NCBI GenBank assembly: GCA_029582165.1
Contig: CM055886.1
Location: 23,374,669-23,438,668, forward strand
Length of the DNA stretch: 64,000 nucleotides
Source of the DNA: Portulaca oleracea
Lineage: Eukaryota > Streptophyta > Magnoliopsida > Caryophyllales > Portulacaceae
Direction: 5' to 3'
This document shows, piece after piece, positions 34,401-45,781 of this stretch; position 1 is the stretch's first letter, and each line of letters opens with the position of its first letter. The position numbers and the translations under genes are program-made. The notes under the pieces were generated by a model. The model was not told the origin of the DNA and searched no databases. It saw only the letters and a list, made by a program, of their open reading frames with translations.

Positions 34401-36033
34401 TAAGGTTAATTTGGGAATAATTTTCGAAATGAAGGATTTGTGGGGCTAAACATTTTCTTGGAGACAAGATCTATAATGATATATTAAAGATTTTGATTGC
34501 TTGAATGAGAGTTGATAAGGTGTTGAATAGTTCAACACACTTCAAGAATGGATTAATTTCCATGAATCATGACATATCATTAGGTGGATATGATTAACTT
34601 GAAACAATAAGGAGACCTAAAAAGAATGAGACATATAACCCATGCTTCAGGGGTGGGATTAATGTATGCCACGAGATGTTCAAAGCCTGCCATAGCATAT
34701 ACATTGTGTATATGTATAAAAAAAAACTAAGGATATATCCTCAGCCTACAGTAGTTGATAAAAGCTAAGTTTAAAGAGTTACACTTATGCTACAACTATT
34801 TCAGAAAGGTATTATTATCTGAAAGGTCAGAGAAAATTGTACAACATATTTGAGTGGTATTGAGGTGAGCTGAAAGAGGTTCCTAACATAACACAGGTTT
34901 AATTCTACATTTAAGACAAGCATGACATGACTTTAGAAGCTGCAACAAAAATTGTTAGGATTATGAAGTTCACTTTAGAACTGGGTGGTGTTTTTTGCGT
35001 TGTGAGAGGAATGAGCCTTTGTTGATAGGAGCCATCACTCAAGCAAAGGAACTGAAGCTCAATATGAATTCAAACATGAGTTCTGGAGTTGTCACCCCAT
35101 AGGAGAGGTTGTTAGTGGAAATGGTATAAAAATGTTCAAGGTTCACTACAAGTGTTGTGGACTAAATCCCTACTGCAATTAAAGCATGATAGTCATGCAT
35201 GGGTAATATGTATTAAACACATTCCGAAATGTGAATATGTCAAGTTTACATGAATATTTCATGAATTAGGACCTTGTTGATTCATTGATAAGAATAAGAT
35301 CCAAAGTTTTACATCAATTGTGGTTTAGAATTATGTAAACATCAAAAAAGGGTTACCGAATTCAAAATGGAAAATCATATGAGGTATGATTTGTGAAACC
35401 CCATTAAGTGAACTTGATAATGCTAAGCTTGGTCGACAGTCAACCTAGTTGCTGATTGTATTATCACATAGTGACAATGATAATATTATAGTAATTAGCA
35501 TATTGGGTTGACGTGATGATCAAAGTTTCGTGATCATGGTGTTGTGGAGACATCGTACATCAATCACATGGGTAATGTTGAGAACAACTACCGAACTAAC
35601 CCATAGTGGGAGCTCTTTAAGTTGTGAATGTCATAAGAGCTCTCGCCACTCAAGGACAATTCCTAAATCGTGAGTTCATTACATAACCTACATGGTCTGT
35701 TGTGACATTGGAGCACGTTCAACGCCTTTCGTAATAGGAGGCTATAAAGGCGATGTCTAGGTTGCAATTGGAGCATGTGAGGGTGTTTAGTTGAACAAGA
35801 TGGCTTTGTCCTCCCTATTAAGGATAGTTGTCTCGTTGACCACTCAATGAGCTTAGACGGAAAATGCTTGGTCGACCTCAAACGGATCAATAGATGATCA
35901 TCTGCTTTTTAGAGTCTAACTCGGAGATCGAGGAACATTCGGGTTTGCATAAGGATGACATTAGCTTCTCCGAATCTGAGACTGTAAGAGATAAGGGAAT
36001 TCGAGGAATCGAAACTTGTGGAACAAGTAAGGT
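31500..36033 (+). pseudogene. Degenerate Ty1/copia polyprotein
   Basis: Pieces in order: a gag-like stretch NFLNWYHHCRINKRNM near 31530-31585; the GAG-pre-integrase region (HLWHCKLSHIN..., then VCEACLMGKMTTSPLTG, about 32870-33020); and the start of the integrase core (CIHTDVCGPMSTSARGRF, 33048-33110). Then a shredded integrase (SKSFQMFKDFQSEVQNQLGK) and a fragment with SRSSKQLRQPQRYRSP (33805-33860), matching the integrase-RT linker. The reverse transcriptase is not recognisable as a continuous domain. Stops and frameshifts throughout. A 5' LTR matching 36034-37144 was not found. Confidence 0.8.
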
Positions 36034-37144
36034 TGTTGGGAGTGTCCCGACAATGTTCGATATACTTAGAGTTTAAGCCAAAATAATATAGCGATTATAT
36101 GTCTTGCTAGAGACCTCCATGTTCAGTAATTAAATATGTTTTGATTACAACTACTCCCTCTGTCCCTTTTTAAGTGTCAAATAAACCAACTTTATAAAAC
36201 CAAGACATCTTGGAAATAGAGTGAAAAAATTATGCAACGACAAGTGTACCCCTCATTAAGGAAAAGGAAGAATAAAGGAAAATTTTAAAAGCTAAAATAA
36301 AAATTTAATTCATTAATTAAGGGTAATATGGGTATTTTAATTATTGGAAATGTAAAATTGACAAATTAAAAAGGACAAGGTAATTAGAAAAATTGACACT
36401 CATTAAGGGACGGAGGTAGTATATTATTTGTTCCTATTGGGTCACACAAATAAGTACCCTAGAACAATGTATGTGGCTCAAAATAAAATAGTATTATGTT
36501 TGGAAGTGTCGAGAGTTGATTTCTTAGAGACATCAACACGACAAAGGTTGTGTTGGGCTAACACGGATCGTGTTGAGCTAACAGAGATCGTGTCAAGGCT
36601 GGCACGGACCGTGTTGGTTGGCAACTGACTTAAATCGAGTTATGGAGATGAACACAGACCTTGTTGGACACCAGACGCGATTTTTTAGTAAGTCGGTTAA
36701 AGGGGATTGTTAACCCCTTCTCTAAGCCACCCAACACTATAAATAAGGAGTTTGTATGAGAGATTAATTATCAACTGTGTGAGACTTTTGGAGAGATACC
36801 AGGGTGACTTCCTAAGTCCCTCTCTCTCTCTCCTGGTTTAACAATTGTTATTATTATTGTTTCCTAAAACAATTCACAGAATACCCTAAACATATACATC
36901 TTAGATTGAGATCAATCTCAATTGCATCGATATAGCAATCTAACTCTCGGAGTGCTACATGGAACTACGATAGAGGATTTCTGCATTGGAATCTGAAAGT
37001 TCAACATCTGCATCAGCCGGATTAGCGATCATGTATAATACTAAGCTTATGCAATTGTAATTTCCTGGGTATTTAATTGTTTATAACTGTTATGAATGTT
37101 CCGCCAATTAATTTGCATCTATTTAGGACACCTAAAACCCAACA
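36034..37144 (+). repeat. 3' LTR of the copia element
   Basis: Starts TGTTGGGAGTGTCCCGACA and ends CACCTAAAACCCAACA (inverted TGTTGGG/CCCAACA). The bases just before it (CAAGTAAGGT) look like a decayed polypurine tract. A TATA box (CACTATAAATAAGG) lies near 36738-36750. Palindromic ACACGGATCGTGT words repeat at 36540-36625. A Stowaway MITE is inserted at 36154. No 5-bp flanking duplication is seen. Confidence 0.75.
36154..36419. mobile_element. Stowaway MITE, 266 bp
   Basis: TA-flanked (36152-36153, 36420-36421). Termini CTCCCTCTGTCCCTTTTTAAGTGTCAA and (reverse complement) CTACCTCCGTCCCTTAATGAGTGTCAA, the Tc1/Mariner-derived Stowaway signature. Confidence 0.92.
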
Positions 37145-37942
37145 ATCATCATCAGCAAGGATCATCAAGATTACTTTGATTATCATTTTTTCAAAATTCG
37201 ATCAAAGTGAGGGCTATCTGTAGACACTAGATTTTAACTCCGGTTTGATTTACATAGTATGTAATTTTATTTTGAGCATATTAGGTAGTTAAATCGGCAT
37301 GATTAGAATAGCACATGTCTTGGATCCTCATAAAATACAAGACTCTCATCTATTTTCAAGCATCTCACGAAGAGTCTCTCGTTTTCCATTATGTTCACCT
37401 TAAATGGGCTCATTTTCCACCATTCCACATACATGCGCTCATTTTTTTTAAATCTCATTTTTTCACAAACCTCCTTGGCCCAATTTATTTTGATGAGCTT
37501 AGAGTACCCTCCATGAGCTTTCCAACAAGACTTAAATCGTCTCAAACGGACACCAGATGAGAGACATATAGTCCTTTAAAGTTGATCAAGTAGTCCAGCC
37601 CGAATTTTTAACCGACCATTTAATCTCATCACTTGTTGGGTTGGGCCAACCAAGTTTCTTTTAAAGCATTGACCCATTTCTGTAATGCTATCTGGGCATT
37701 CATTTAATAATTCGACCATAATTATTTATTACCACTTTTTCCATACTTTTTTCTTTATTATTCCGTAATATTCTTTTCCCTAATAATTTTCCACGAAATT
37801 CAACCATAATATTCCACTTTTTCCTATTCTCTTATTTTCCATGACATCAAGTCACTATATTTTCTTATTTCCTCCATAAAATCTCCATAATATTCCTCCA
37901 TTTATTTTATTTCAATTCTTTTTTCTTTTCCACCCAATCATC

Positions 37943-38449
37943 TGTTAGGATTTTGAGAGTGTTGTTAGTAGATAAATAATAATAAGGGCGAAAAATAAAT
38001 AAAAATTTAACACAAGGAATTAACGTAGAAAAACCCAAATCGGAAAAAAAAAAAACCCCACGAACGATGCACTATCAGAAGATTACAACAGTGTTTCAGA
38101 GATTCCAAGACCTCCACAATCTCTCAAAGCCTTCCTAGAGTTACAACCTGATAACTCAACACTAACTATTGAGCCTCACACAACTCCCTTAGGAACACAG
38201 AGATTACACGTCAATCTCTTGTGGTCAGATGAAACACTCTAAATTGCGATACCAATAAACCTACCACCTAGGCTCTATTTATAGTACAAGGCTAACAAAA
38301 TTTTACGGTTAATAAAGTCCTTGCAGCAAAGGAATTACAAAAAGGAAGTGGCTAAAAAATCAACAACTTGATTCCCATTCAAACTCTTCTACCTTACTCC
38401 CCAAGAGACAAAGACCAACCCAAAATTGGTCTCCACATTCAACCCAACA
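37943..38449 (-). repeat. 3' LTR of the copia derivative
   Basis: 507 bp; TATA box on - (TACTATAAATAGAGCC, about 38273-38288). Close to the partner LTR over matched parts, pointing to a relatively recent insertion. Confidence 0.9.
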
Positions 38450-38829
38450 ATTTCCCACTTGGAGAGCAATTGTAAACGTAGCCTTTGTAGATTATCTTCA
38501 ATCACCACTTCAACACCTCCTTGAATCCTCTAGTGCATCCATCTCGATCATGTTCAACAAAGATCAACAGAGGTCCCAGTTGACCTCCCATCAACTCCTC
38601 TTTTAGCAACAAGCTCCCACTTGAACTGATCACGCCTCTGCAACTTCGACATACGCATCATCGTCAACAATTTAGGGGAATTTTAGATTGGAATTTTACC
38701 TCGTGTTGAACTTGTAGAATTCTCGTGCAGGTTAGATGTGTTCTTCGGCTGACCATTCATTCCCGTAGCCTCGACCGGAAACCTCCTTGTTTCTAGTGCC
38801 CTCCTCTCATCAGAGAAGCAAACACGCCT

Positions 38830-40021
38830 TTAACGAGCATGAACAGGCCGGTTAGAATTATCAATGATAGTATATAGCTTCCCCTCCTTCCTACCATTTA
38901 TAATTACCAAAGATTCTTTCGTTACCCTCCAATGACCATCCCCAAATCTCATCGCGAACCCCTCCTCATCCAGTTGACTCACAGATACAAGGTTCTTCGT
39001 CAGACCCAGGATATATCGAACATTCTTCAACCTCCAAGTCCCACCCTTAGAAGTTTTAATGTTCACATCACCTCTTCCTAACACCTTTAGGTTGTGACAT
39101 TTTGCAAGCCTAACCCTACCAAACCCCCCACTCACAAAATTACTAAAGGTCCACCCGAATCTATCACCCAACTCCTTTCCGACTTGTCAACATAAAGAGT
39201 TAAGGCATCACCAAAATCCTCAGCAGAATTTACCGAGTCATGGTCATTATAACTGCTCTTCCTAGGTTTAGGACAATTCCTACGAAAATGATCTCTATCA
39301 CCACAATTCCAACATAATACAAGCTCCATGTTTTGACTCTAGATTTTGATCCACCATGGCCCGTGCTCCAACTGTTCCTCCTGCCCCCGACAACCAAAGC
39401 ATTCCCCGAAGACTCAGACACATCAGAATCTCTCCTACGGATGCTTTCATTCAGGACAGAGTCTCTAATTTCCCCAAACTTCAATTTCTCATCTTTCTTA
39501 ACCGAAGATGTTACAGAAGTGACAACATTATCCCAAGACTTAGGCAGGGTAGCCAACAGTATATTACCATTTATCTCGTCGTCAAAATTAAATCCCACAG
39601 AGGACAATTTTGATAGTATCATATTAAACGACGTTGAAAGGCCTCCAACATTATCCCAAGACTCATTCATACTATCATGCATATCACTAGAATCATGCAT
39701 CTTAAATTCAAATAAACGACGCAACACATATACCTTGTTTATCGCCGAACGTTTCTCATAAGTGTTTTGCAAGGCCTCCAACAGACCTTTCGTCGTTTTC
39801 TGATCTTTGACGTTGAAAGCCACGTTCCGAGCCAACGTCAGTGTCACCATACTGAATGCCTGACCGCCAAGCTCTTCCCAATCCTTCTGTTCCATGTTTT
39901 TTGGCTTTTCACCCATCGCAAGATGTAACTTTTGTTGGTGGAGCACATCCTCAACGCGCATCCTACACCATGCGTAGTCGTTCCCATCAAACTCTGGAAT
40001 CTTCACAATTGTGCCCGCCAT
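38830..40021 (-). pseudogene. Copia gag and partial protease-region polyprotein
   Basis: The frame from ATG 40021 runs 263 codons: a UBN2-type gag (IPEFDGNDYAWCRMRVEDVL; LLEALQNTYEKRSAINKVYV). A frameshift near 39330-39290 separates it from a CCHC knuckle (CWNCGDRDHFRRNC) and the start of the aspartic protease (SWVIDSG, with the catalytic DSG). Another break leads to 39171-38830: LKVLGRGDVNIKT...LKNVRYILGLTKNLVSVSQL, the stretch between protease and integrase. After a stop at 38830 there is no integrase or RT. It encodes capsid-type function in the family; here it is broken at two places. Confidence 0.88.
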
Positions 40022-40060
40022 TGCTTCTCAGTCTGCAAATCAACAACGCTCCAACCAAAG

Positions 40061-40071
40061 CTCTGATACCA
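40061..40071 (-). other. Primer-binding site of the copia derivative
   Basis: TGGTATCAGAG on -, two bases from the LTR end (TGTTAGG at 40074 on +). Confidence 0.9.
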
Positions 40072-40184
40072 GTTGTTAGGATTCTCAGGGTGTTGTTAGC
40101 AGACAAACAATAATAAGGGCGAAAAATAAATAAAGATTCAACACAAGGAATTAACGTGAAAAAACCCAATCACTACTAGAAAAC

Positions 40185-40650
40185 AGCTCATTTCCCACTA
40201 AAAATTCAGTGGGAAATAGGCCAGATTCGGTGGGAAATGGGCATTTCCCACCGTTTCCCCACTGAATGAAACAGTGGGTGAAAGTGAGGTAGGAAACCCC
40301 TATTTCCCACCGCGACAATTTTCAGTGGGAAATTTTCCATTGTTTACCCACTGTAAGTGCTGCTATAGTTCTGTGGGAAACTTTCCCATTGAATCCAATT
40401 CGGTGGGAGATTTCCCACTGAATCCAATTCGGTGGGAGATTTCCCACTAAATACATTAGTGGGAAATTTCCCACTGTATCCACTTCAGTTGGAAACTTCC
40501 CACTGTTTATATCTGTGGGAAATTTCCCACTGTATCTACTTCAGTGGGAAATTTCCCACTATATATGTCGGAGGGATATTTTCCCACCAAATTCATTTCA
40601 GTGGGAACTTTCCCATTACATTCATATAGGTGGGAAATTGGTGACATCAT
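40185..40650. repeat. Left subterminal palindrome array of the CACTA element
   Basis: More than ten copies of TTCCCACT / AGTGGGAAA, mostly arranged as AGTGGGAAATTTCCCACTG every 20-45 bp. Such arrays are the transposase-binding regions of CACTA elements. Confidence 0.9.
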
Positions 40651-42154
40651 AAAAATCATGTTACAAACCCTAAATAATTAAATGTATTGATATATAAAAA
40701 TACATACATATACACCTAGAAAAACATGTCCATCATAAATATCAATGGTACACACTTTAAGCAAAAAACCATCTCTGAGATACATATCCATTTATTGTTG
40801 TTTGCCCAAGAAAAATCAAGTCTAAGTTAGAAATCATGTATTAAGCCATAAATTAAAGCAAAATAAGCCTGAGTTTGAGTCATAGATAGGCCATACAACA
40901 CATTCTACTAGTGTCAATCACAATAGTAACAAAATACATCTAGTAAAGATGTCCATTAACCTTGCCAAAGAAACCGTTGAATGTCACTCATGAGAGCCCA
41001 CACACTTTACGACCTGGAATAAGCCAGTTAGCCATCCACTTACGATGTGTGGGGATTTCCATGTCCTGTGTCATATATAGAATCAATAACTAATTATTTA
41101 CATGCAAACAAAGTACAAGGAATAATTAAAAAAAATCAAATTGAAAGAAATAGCATGTTTGATAGAATATGATGACCAACATAAATTGTGCACCAAATCA
41201 TCCAAAAGCAAACCACGTCTCTAATCTAACATCCAAAGTTCCCAACTATTATTAATATAGAGAAGATGAAAGAGAAAATTACCAAGTCAAAGTCGTCTCA
41301 AACTCCACTTGATTATGTCTCCAGAAATCCCACACTCCAAAATGTGTCTAACGCTCCAAAAGTCTGACCTGAATCTAACAAAATATAATTTTTAGATACT
41401 AATTTAAAATAAAAGACTATCGGGCTTGTCAAATTCATGGGTAAACTGAAAATACCGGTTTTTACCTGAATTTACCAAAATTTATCAAAACTTACGAAAG
41501 TTTACCCAAAATTATCAAAGTTAAGAAACAAAAAAAAATTAATTTGATAGATTAACGTAAATTTGACAAAAGTTGACAAAAAAATTAATTTGATAAACAA
41601 ATCCAAATTGGTTCAGCAAAAAAGTACTACTACTTTGTTATGTCCAACAATGAGTAAAATAGAACAGTCTAACAATGAGTAAAATAGAAATGGCATCATA
41701 AATTCAGAACCTACGAACTAGGAAGGCAAGCAGAGTGGCATGTGACATGGAAATAAAAAATATGGCTACAATGTTGTAAGAGAAATCGGGCAACAGTCAC
41801 CATCAACTTCACAACCCAAGTATATAAATTCTCACATGTACACAATGTTTGCCTGATCAATGTCGGAATGTCATTAATGCAATCTAATTATCAAGACACT
41901 AAAATATTCTCCTTTTGCAAATATATAAATTTGGAGATCAAAGGTAGATGGGAAAACAATATCAACAGCAGCAACTAATCTTTTTAGTGGACTAGAACTA
42001 CTTGGATTAAGCTATATCTAGTTTTCATGTCTTTATTTATTTATACTGACATATAAACATCAAATTGTTCAAGAAAAAAAAGAAGACCAAAAACAAGATG
42101 AAAAATAAGAAACAAAAAGTTAATCTTACATGAATATGATATACATGAATATGA

Positions 42155-42358
42155 TCATCCAAGATTAGCACAACCGCCAAAGTTTTGTTCCAACAAGACT
42201 CCTTTTATCTCACACACAGTTGATGACACAATGTCGACAAGGACACCCTTAAGATTTTTGCTCCAAGGTTGTGGACCTCCCATTTCTGCTAGCACAAAGC
42301 ATATAACAAATCTAGCTAAGCTTTCCCACATATTTCTCCATTCTATGGCTTCTGACAT
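42155..42358 (-). other. Unassigned open frame inside the CACTA element
   Basis: A 67-codon frame (MSEAIEWRNMWESLARFVIC...LLEQNFGGCANLG). Not recognised. It could be a second captured fragment or chance; it is on the strand opposite to the CLASP piece. Confidence 0.2.
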
Positions 42359-42499
42359 TAGATCTTAAAATTAAACACAAACAGAATGCATCCTTACCTT
42401 ACCCATTGGCAGCTCTTGCAAGGACAAGTTTTGACAGTAGGATACATCAGAGGGCATAACTCCTAACCTTATGATGCAGCTCCTTACATCATATCATCA

Positions 42500-42818
42500 G
42501 TTATTGAATTTGCTATTGGTTCTTTTAACAAGCATTTAGTTACTTATGAAGGAGCGACTAATGTTGGGATACTGAAGTTATGGCTTGCAAAACTGACACA
42601 TCTAGTTCATGAGAAAAATACAAAACTTAAGGAAGCTGCTATTTCAATCAGTCTACACTCACTATCATCCCACTAATGTGCTGAATTTCATCCTGAGTTT
42701 ATCTGTTGAAGATCAAAACTCCTTGAGACGGGCACTCAAGGAATATACGGCACGGATAGAAGTGGACTTGATGAACTTTTTGCAGAGCAAAAAAGAGCGA
42801 CAACGTTCTAACAAAAAA
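42500..42818 (+). pseudogene. Captured CLASP (CLIP-associated protein) gene fragment
   Basis: Two adjoining frames match the microtubule plus-end regulator CLASP as I know it from plants: VIEFAIGSFNKH...VGILKLWLAKLTHL, HEKNTKLKEAAI (about 42500-42645), then after a small deletion and frame change SVYTHYHPTNVLNFILSLSV, EDQNSLRRALKEYT and RIEVDLMNFLQSKKERQR (about 42650-42816). This is part of a TOG/HEAT-repeat region, roughly 105 codons out of a protein of about 1400. No introns interrupt it. Family role: cortical microtubule stability. This fragment cannot encode the function but could give antisense or chimeric transcripts. Confidence 0.8.
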
Positions 42819-42999
42819 TCTGAGGCACCACACAAAATAAATTTTCCGAGAAGATTACGAGTGGGCACATAATAATAGGAAAAACCCAGAGTAATTAAAG
42901 CGCAAAAATGAAATTTTCAGCATAGTAACTACTAGCCAACAACCCAAATCGCAAACCCAGTTAAACAATTGCATTTGCAAGCAATTTGAGAAGAAAAAG

Positions 43000-43400
43000 A
43001 ACAAGAAAGCGAGCAGTTCGAGAACCTCAAGCCTGGGTCTGGCAGCGATACCTGATGAAGGGCGTTAGAGGACGGTGTGACGTGGTGGTAGTGAGTGGCG
43101 GTTGAGAGTGGCGGTGTGACGTGGTGGTTGCGAGTTGTGGGTGGGAGGAGAATTTGCAGGTGGGAAGAGAACACAAAGAGGACACAGCAGCAGACTTCTC
43201 TTTGATTGCAGCAGCAGGACGAAGAGGACACAGCAGCAGGATCGGACGGCCTGAGGACGAAGAGAAGAAAAGAACGCGACAGTAGGACGAAGAGAAGAGA
43301 AGAACGAACGCAGCAGCAGGTGGGGGAAATTAGGGTTCACAAACAGCGATGGTTAAGGAAACAGAAGAGAAACGGACGATGGTGGGAAATTAGGGCTTCT
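43000..43400. other. GC-rich, repeat-bearing segment near the CACTA right end
   Basis: Compositionally unlike the flanks: repeated GGCGGTGTGACGTGGTGGT (43070-43135) and GAAGAGGACACAGCAGCAG words (43170-43320). Probably the 5'-leader/promoter side of the ancestral autonomous element. Confidence 0.5.
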
Positions 43401-43469
43401 GGGATGAAGAATGTACCCAATTTTTTTATTTTTCTTTAAATTATGGATAAAAACAAAGTAGAGGGAAAT

Positions 43470-43795
43470 GAAAATATTGTTGGTGGGAGTCTACTTTTTG
43501 TTTAAATTTTGGTAAAATAAGATTAAAGGGAAATGAAATTATTGTTAGAGGGGTGAATTTTTTATATGGGAGATGGGAGGAAGTGTTAAATTTTAAATTA
43601 GTGGGAAATTAGTAGAAAATTAAATATTAAAAATAATTAATAATTAAAATAATTAGTTTGTGGGAAATTAGTGGGAAATTTCCCACCACAATTCTAACCG
43701 TGGGAAAATGAGGGGAAATATCAAACAGTGGGAAAATAGTGGGAAATTTCCCACTGCTATTGTTCGGTGGGAAAATTACAGTGGGAAATAAGCTG
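43470..43795. repeat. Right subterminal repeats of the CACTA element
   Basis: Repeated GTGGGAAATTAGTGGGAAATTTCCCAC, CCGTGGGAAA and CAGTGGGAAA words, mirror images of the left array. Confidence 0.85.
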
Positions 43796-44816
43796 TTTTC
43801 TAGAAGTGAATCCGGGAAAAAACTACAAACGATGCACGATCAGAGGATTACAACAGTATTTGAGAGATTCCCAAACCTCCACAATCTTTCAAAACTTTCA
43901 TAGAGTTACAACCTGAGAACTCAACACTCATAATTAAGCCTTACACAACTCCCTCAGAAACACAGAGATTACACGTCAATCTCTTATGGTCAGATGAAAC
44001 ACTCTAAATTGCGATATCAATAAACCAACCACCTAGGCTCTATTTATAGTAAAAGGCTAACACAATTTTAGGGTTAATAGAGTCCTTGCAGCAAAGTAAT
44101 TACAAAAAGAAAGTGGCTAAAAAATCAGTAACTTGATTCTTACTCAAATTCTTCTACCTTGCTCCCCAAGAGACAGAGACCAACCCAAAATTGGTCTTCA
44201 CATTCAACCCAACATCATCCACTATAAATAGAGAACACTCATCTTCATTATTTCTATATGGTCTATTGGAGTATTAAGACCATGGACCCATTCTAGCTCT
44301 TCTCCCACCATATTCTCTCTTGTATGTGCTACTTTGCTCTACTGATTGTAGGGTTAGAAATCATGTTCTTCTACATTATTATTTTCATTCTCATCATGTA
44401 ATTTATTATGATATAATGCTTTAAATAATCATGTAATATTTCATTTTTGCATGCATCAATAATAAAATGTAGAACTTTCTCAATCCTTCTAGCTAGTATT
44501 CTTTAAATCAATTGATTTCTTTAATATAGATTGCTCTTTCGAATGACCGAGTTTTGGATACCTTTTCTTCAATCGGTAACCTTGCCCCATGTTTGAATCT
44601 AATTCATACACTAGAGTCATTATCTAAGTTTGTTAATTTTTCTATAAAAGTAGCATGTATTCCATGTTTGAGTTATTAAATTCATTTTGATAAGAAGTTT
44701 GAGCTTAAGCCATCTAAATTGGACCAATGTCGGTGAGTTTACTCATTTTGGGCCCAATTTCATAATGGGCCAACTTGAAGCACTAGTCTAACACAGTTTA
44801 ACTGACTAAAATGGTT

Positions 44817-44955
44817 TTTTTTTTATTTTTTTATATATATATTGGGTAAGTCGGGTCACCTACTGAGTCCACCAACAATTCCCACTAAGGAAATTGTGGT
44901 CACCAGGGATCGAATCCCTGGCCAATTGAGCTAAAGCTCATTGGCTAGTTAGCCT
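44817..44955 (-). mobile_element. tRNA-derived SINE, 139 bp
   Basis: On -: A-box TAGCTCAATTGG, B-box GGGATTCGATCCC, unique body ACAATTTCCTTAGTGGGAATTG...GACTCAGTAGGTGACCCG, then an A/T-rich tail (ATATATATATAAAAAAATAAAA). Flanked by AATGGTT at 44810-44816 and 44956-44962. Confidence 0.88.
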
Positions 44956-45189
44956 AATGGTTATCTTTGGTTAATTATGTGTGATTTTGGCTTGTTTTAT
45001 ATTAATTTGAAGGTCACAACATAAATCTTAATTTTATTATTTCTAAACCGAGCTTGATATAATTATTTCTTTTGAGTTTATTACTTATAATTTGATCATA
45101 TTTTAAGCCTTAAGCACCATGTCAATTCCCAACCATTTTCGCACGCAAATCGAATTCGTTCTTTAAGATGCGATTTTTTTGGGTCTACA

Positions 45190-45781
45190 AATTTGTTTGT
45201 AATTAGTTTCTACTCCTTCAGTTCTTTTTTATCTGTTATTCACGGTTTTCAATGTCAATTTGTAATCAATTGATTCTAATATAAGGACATTAATAGTATT
45301 TTTTTATCTGTTATTCTTTTTTGTTATACTTTTTTTAATAGTATCTTTTATTACGAATCTAAGAACATTAATTTTGTATGATGAATCATTATACAAATTA
45401 AAATATTAATAGTCAATATTTTTGTTAAAAAAAAAGTATTGATGACAAAAAAAGAAAAGAGAAACATGAACCCCTTAGCTTGCATTTAATATGTACACAA
45501 TAGATATAACAGAAGCACAAAAACAAACACATATAGATGCTTCTTCAACCATGCTTTGAACACGCTCTCGACCGACAAAAAATAAAAAGGAACTGGCACT
45601 GGCAGAACAATCGTAAGATGCACTCCCAGATTCTAACACACATACTTATGGCATCCATCACTTGTATAATACAACGCATGCACCCCCACTTTAAGCATTC
45701 ATCTAGCTAATTAATTAAGATGAAGCCATCCATATCATACATGTAACCAACCGCATAGTAAGTACCATATATATGTTCTAA
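45190..45781. other. Intergenic, 3' flank of the 45782-46524 gene
   Basis: AT-rich with short imperfect repeats of TTTTTTATCTGTTATTC (about 45226 and 45302). No gene or clear transposon end seen. Confidence 0.4.

Larger units (their letters stand above)
40171..43808. mobile_element. Non-autonomous CACTA transposon, 3638 bp, carrying a host gene fragment
   Basis: Left end CACTACTAGAAAACAGCTCATTTCCCAC, right end (reverse complement) CACTTCTAGAAAACAGCTTATTTCCCAC. Flanked by the 3-bp duplication AAT (40168-40170, 43809-43811), confirmed by the uninterrupted partner LTR. Subterminal arrays of GTGGGAAATTTCCCAC lie at both ends. The interior holds a CLASP gene fragment and a GC-rich stretch (43000-43400) but no TNP2-type transposase, so it depends on an autonomous relative. 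Confidence 0.93.
37943..44214 (-). mobile_element. Copia deletion derivative (LTR-gag-protease-LTR) with TSD TCATC
   Basis: The two LTRs are 37943-38449 and 40074-44214 (the latter split by a CACTA element); both begin TGTTAGGATT and end CCCAACA in + orientation. TCATC flanks the element at 37938-37942 and 44215-44219. The PBS (TGGTATCAGAG on -) is at 40061-40071 and the polypurine tract (AAGTGGGAAAT on -) next to 38450. The internal region is only about 1.6 kb and carries gag and part of the protease region; integrase, RT and RNase H are missing, so mobilisation would need a partner in trans. Confidence 0.93.
40074..44214 (-). repeat. 5' LTR of the copia derivative, split by a CACTA element
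   Basis: Flanks 40074-40170 and 43809-44214 rejoin at AAT to give an LTR matching 37943-38449. TATA box on - near 44035-44050. Confidence 0.9.
37219..45189 (+). repeat. Ty3 Tat-like LTR split by later insertions
   Basis: Starts TGTAGACACTAGATTTTAAC and ends TTTTTTTGGGTCTACA (inverted TGTAGAC/GTCTACA). Just before it, GATCAAAGTGAGGGCTATC resembles the polypurine tract that precedes 3' LTRs of this group, so it may be a 3' LTR whose internal part was cut by the copia insertion ending at 37144. A TATA box (CACTATAAATAGAG) sits at 44220-44233, after the copia insertion. Net length without the copia element and SINE is about 1.5 kb. Confidence 0.7.

Noticed and set aside
43065..43340. Cys/Ser/Pro-rich frames in the CACTA GC-rich segment
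   Set aside because: Generated by short repeats read in several frames on both strands; not protein-like.
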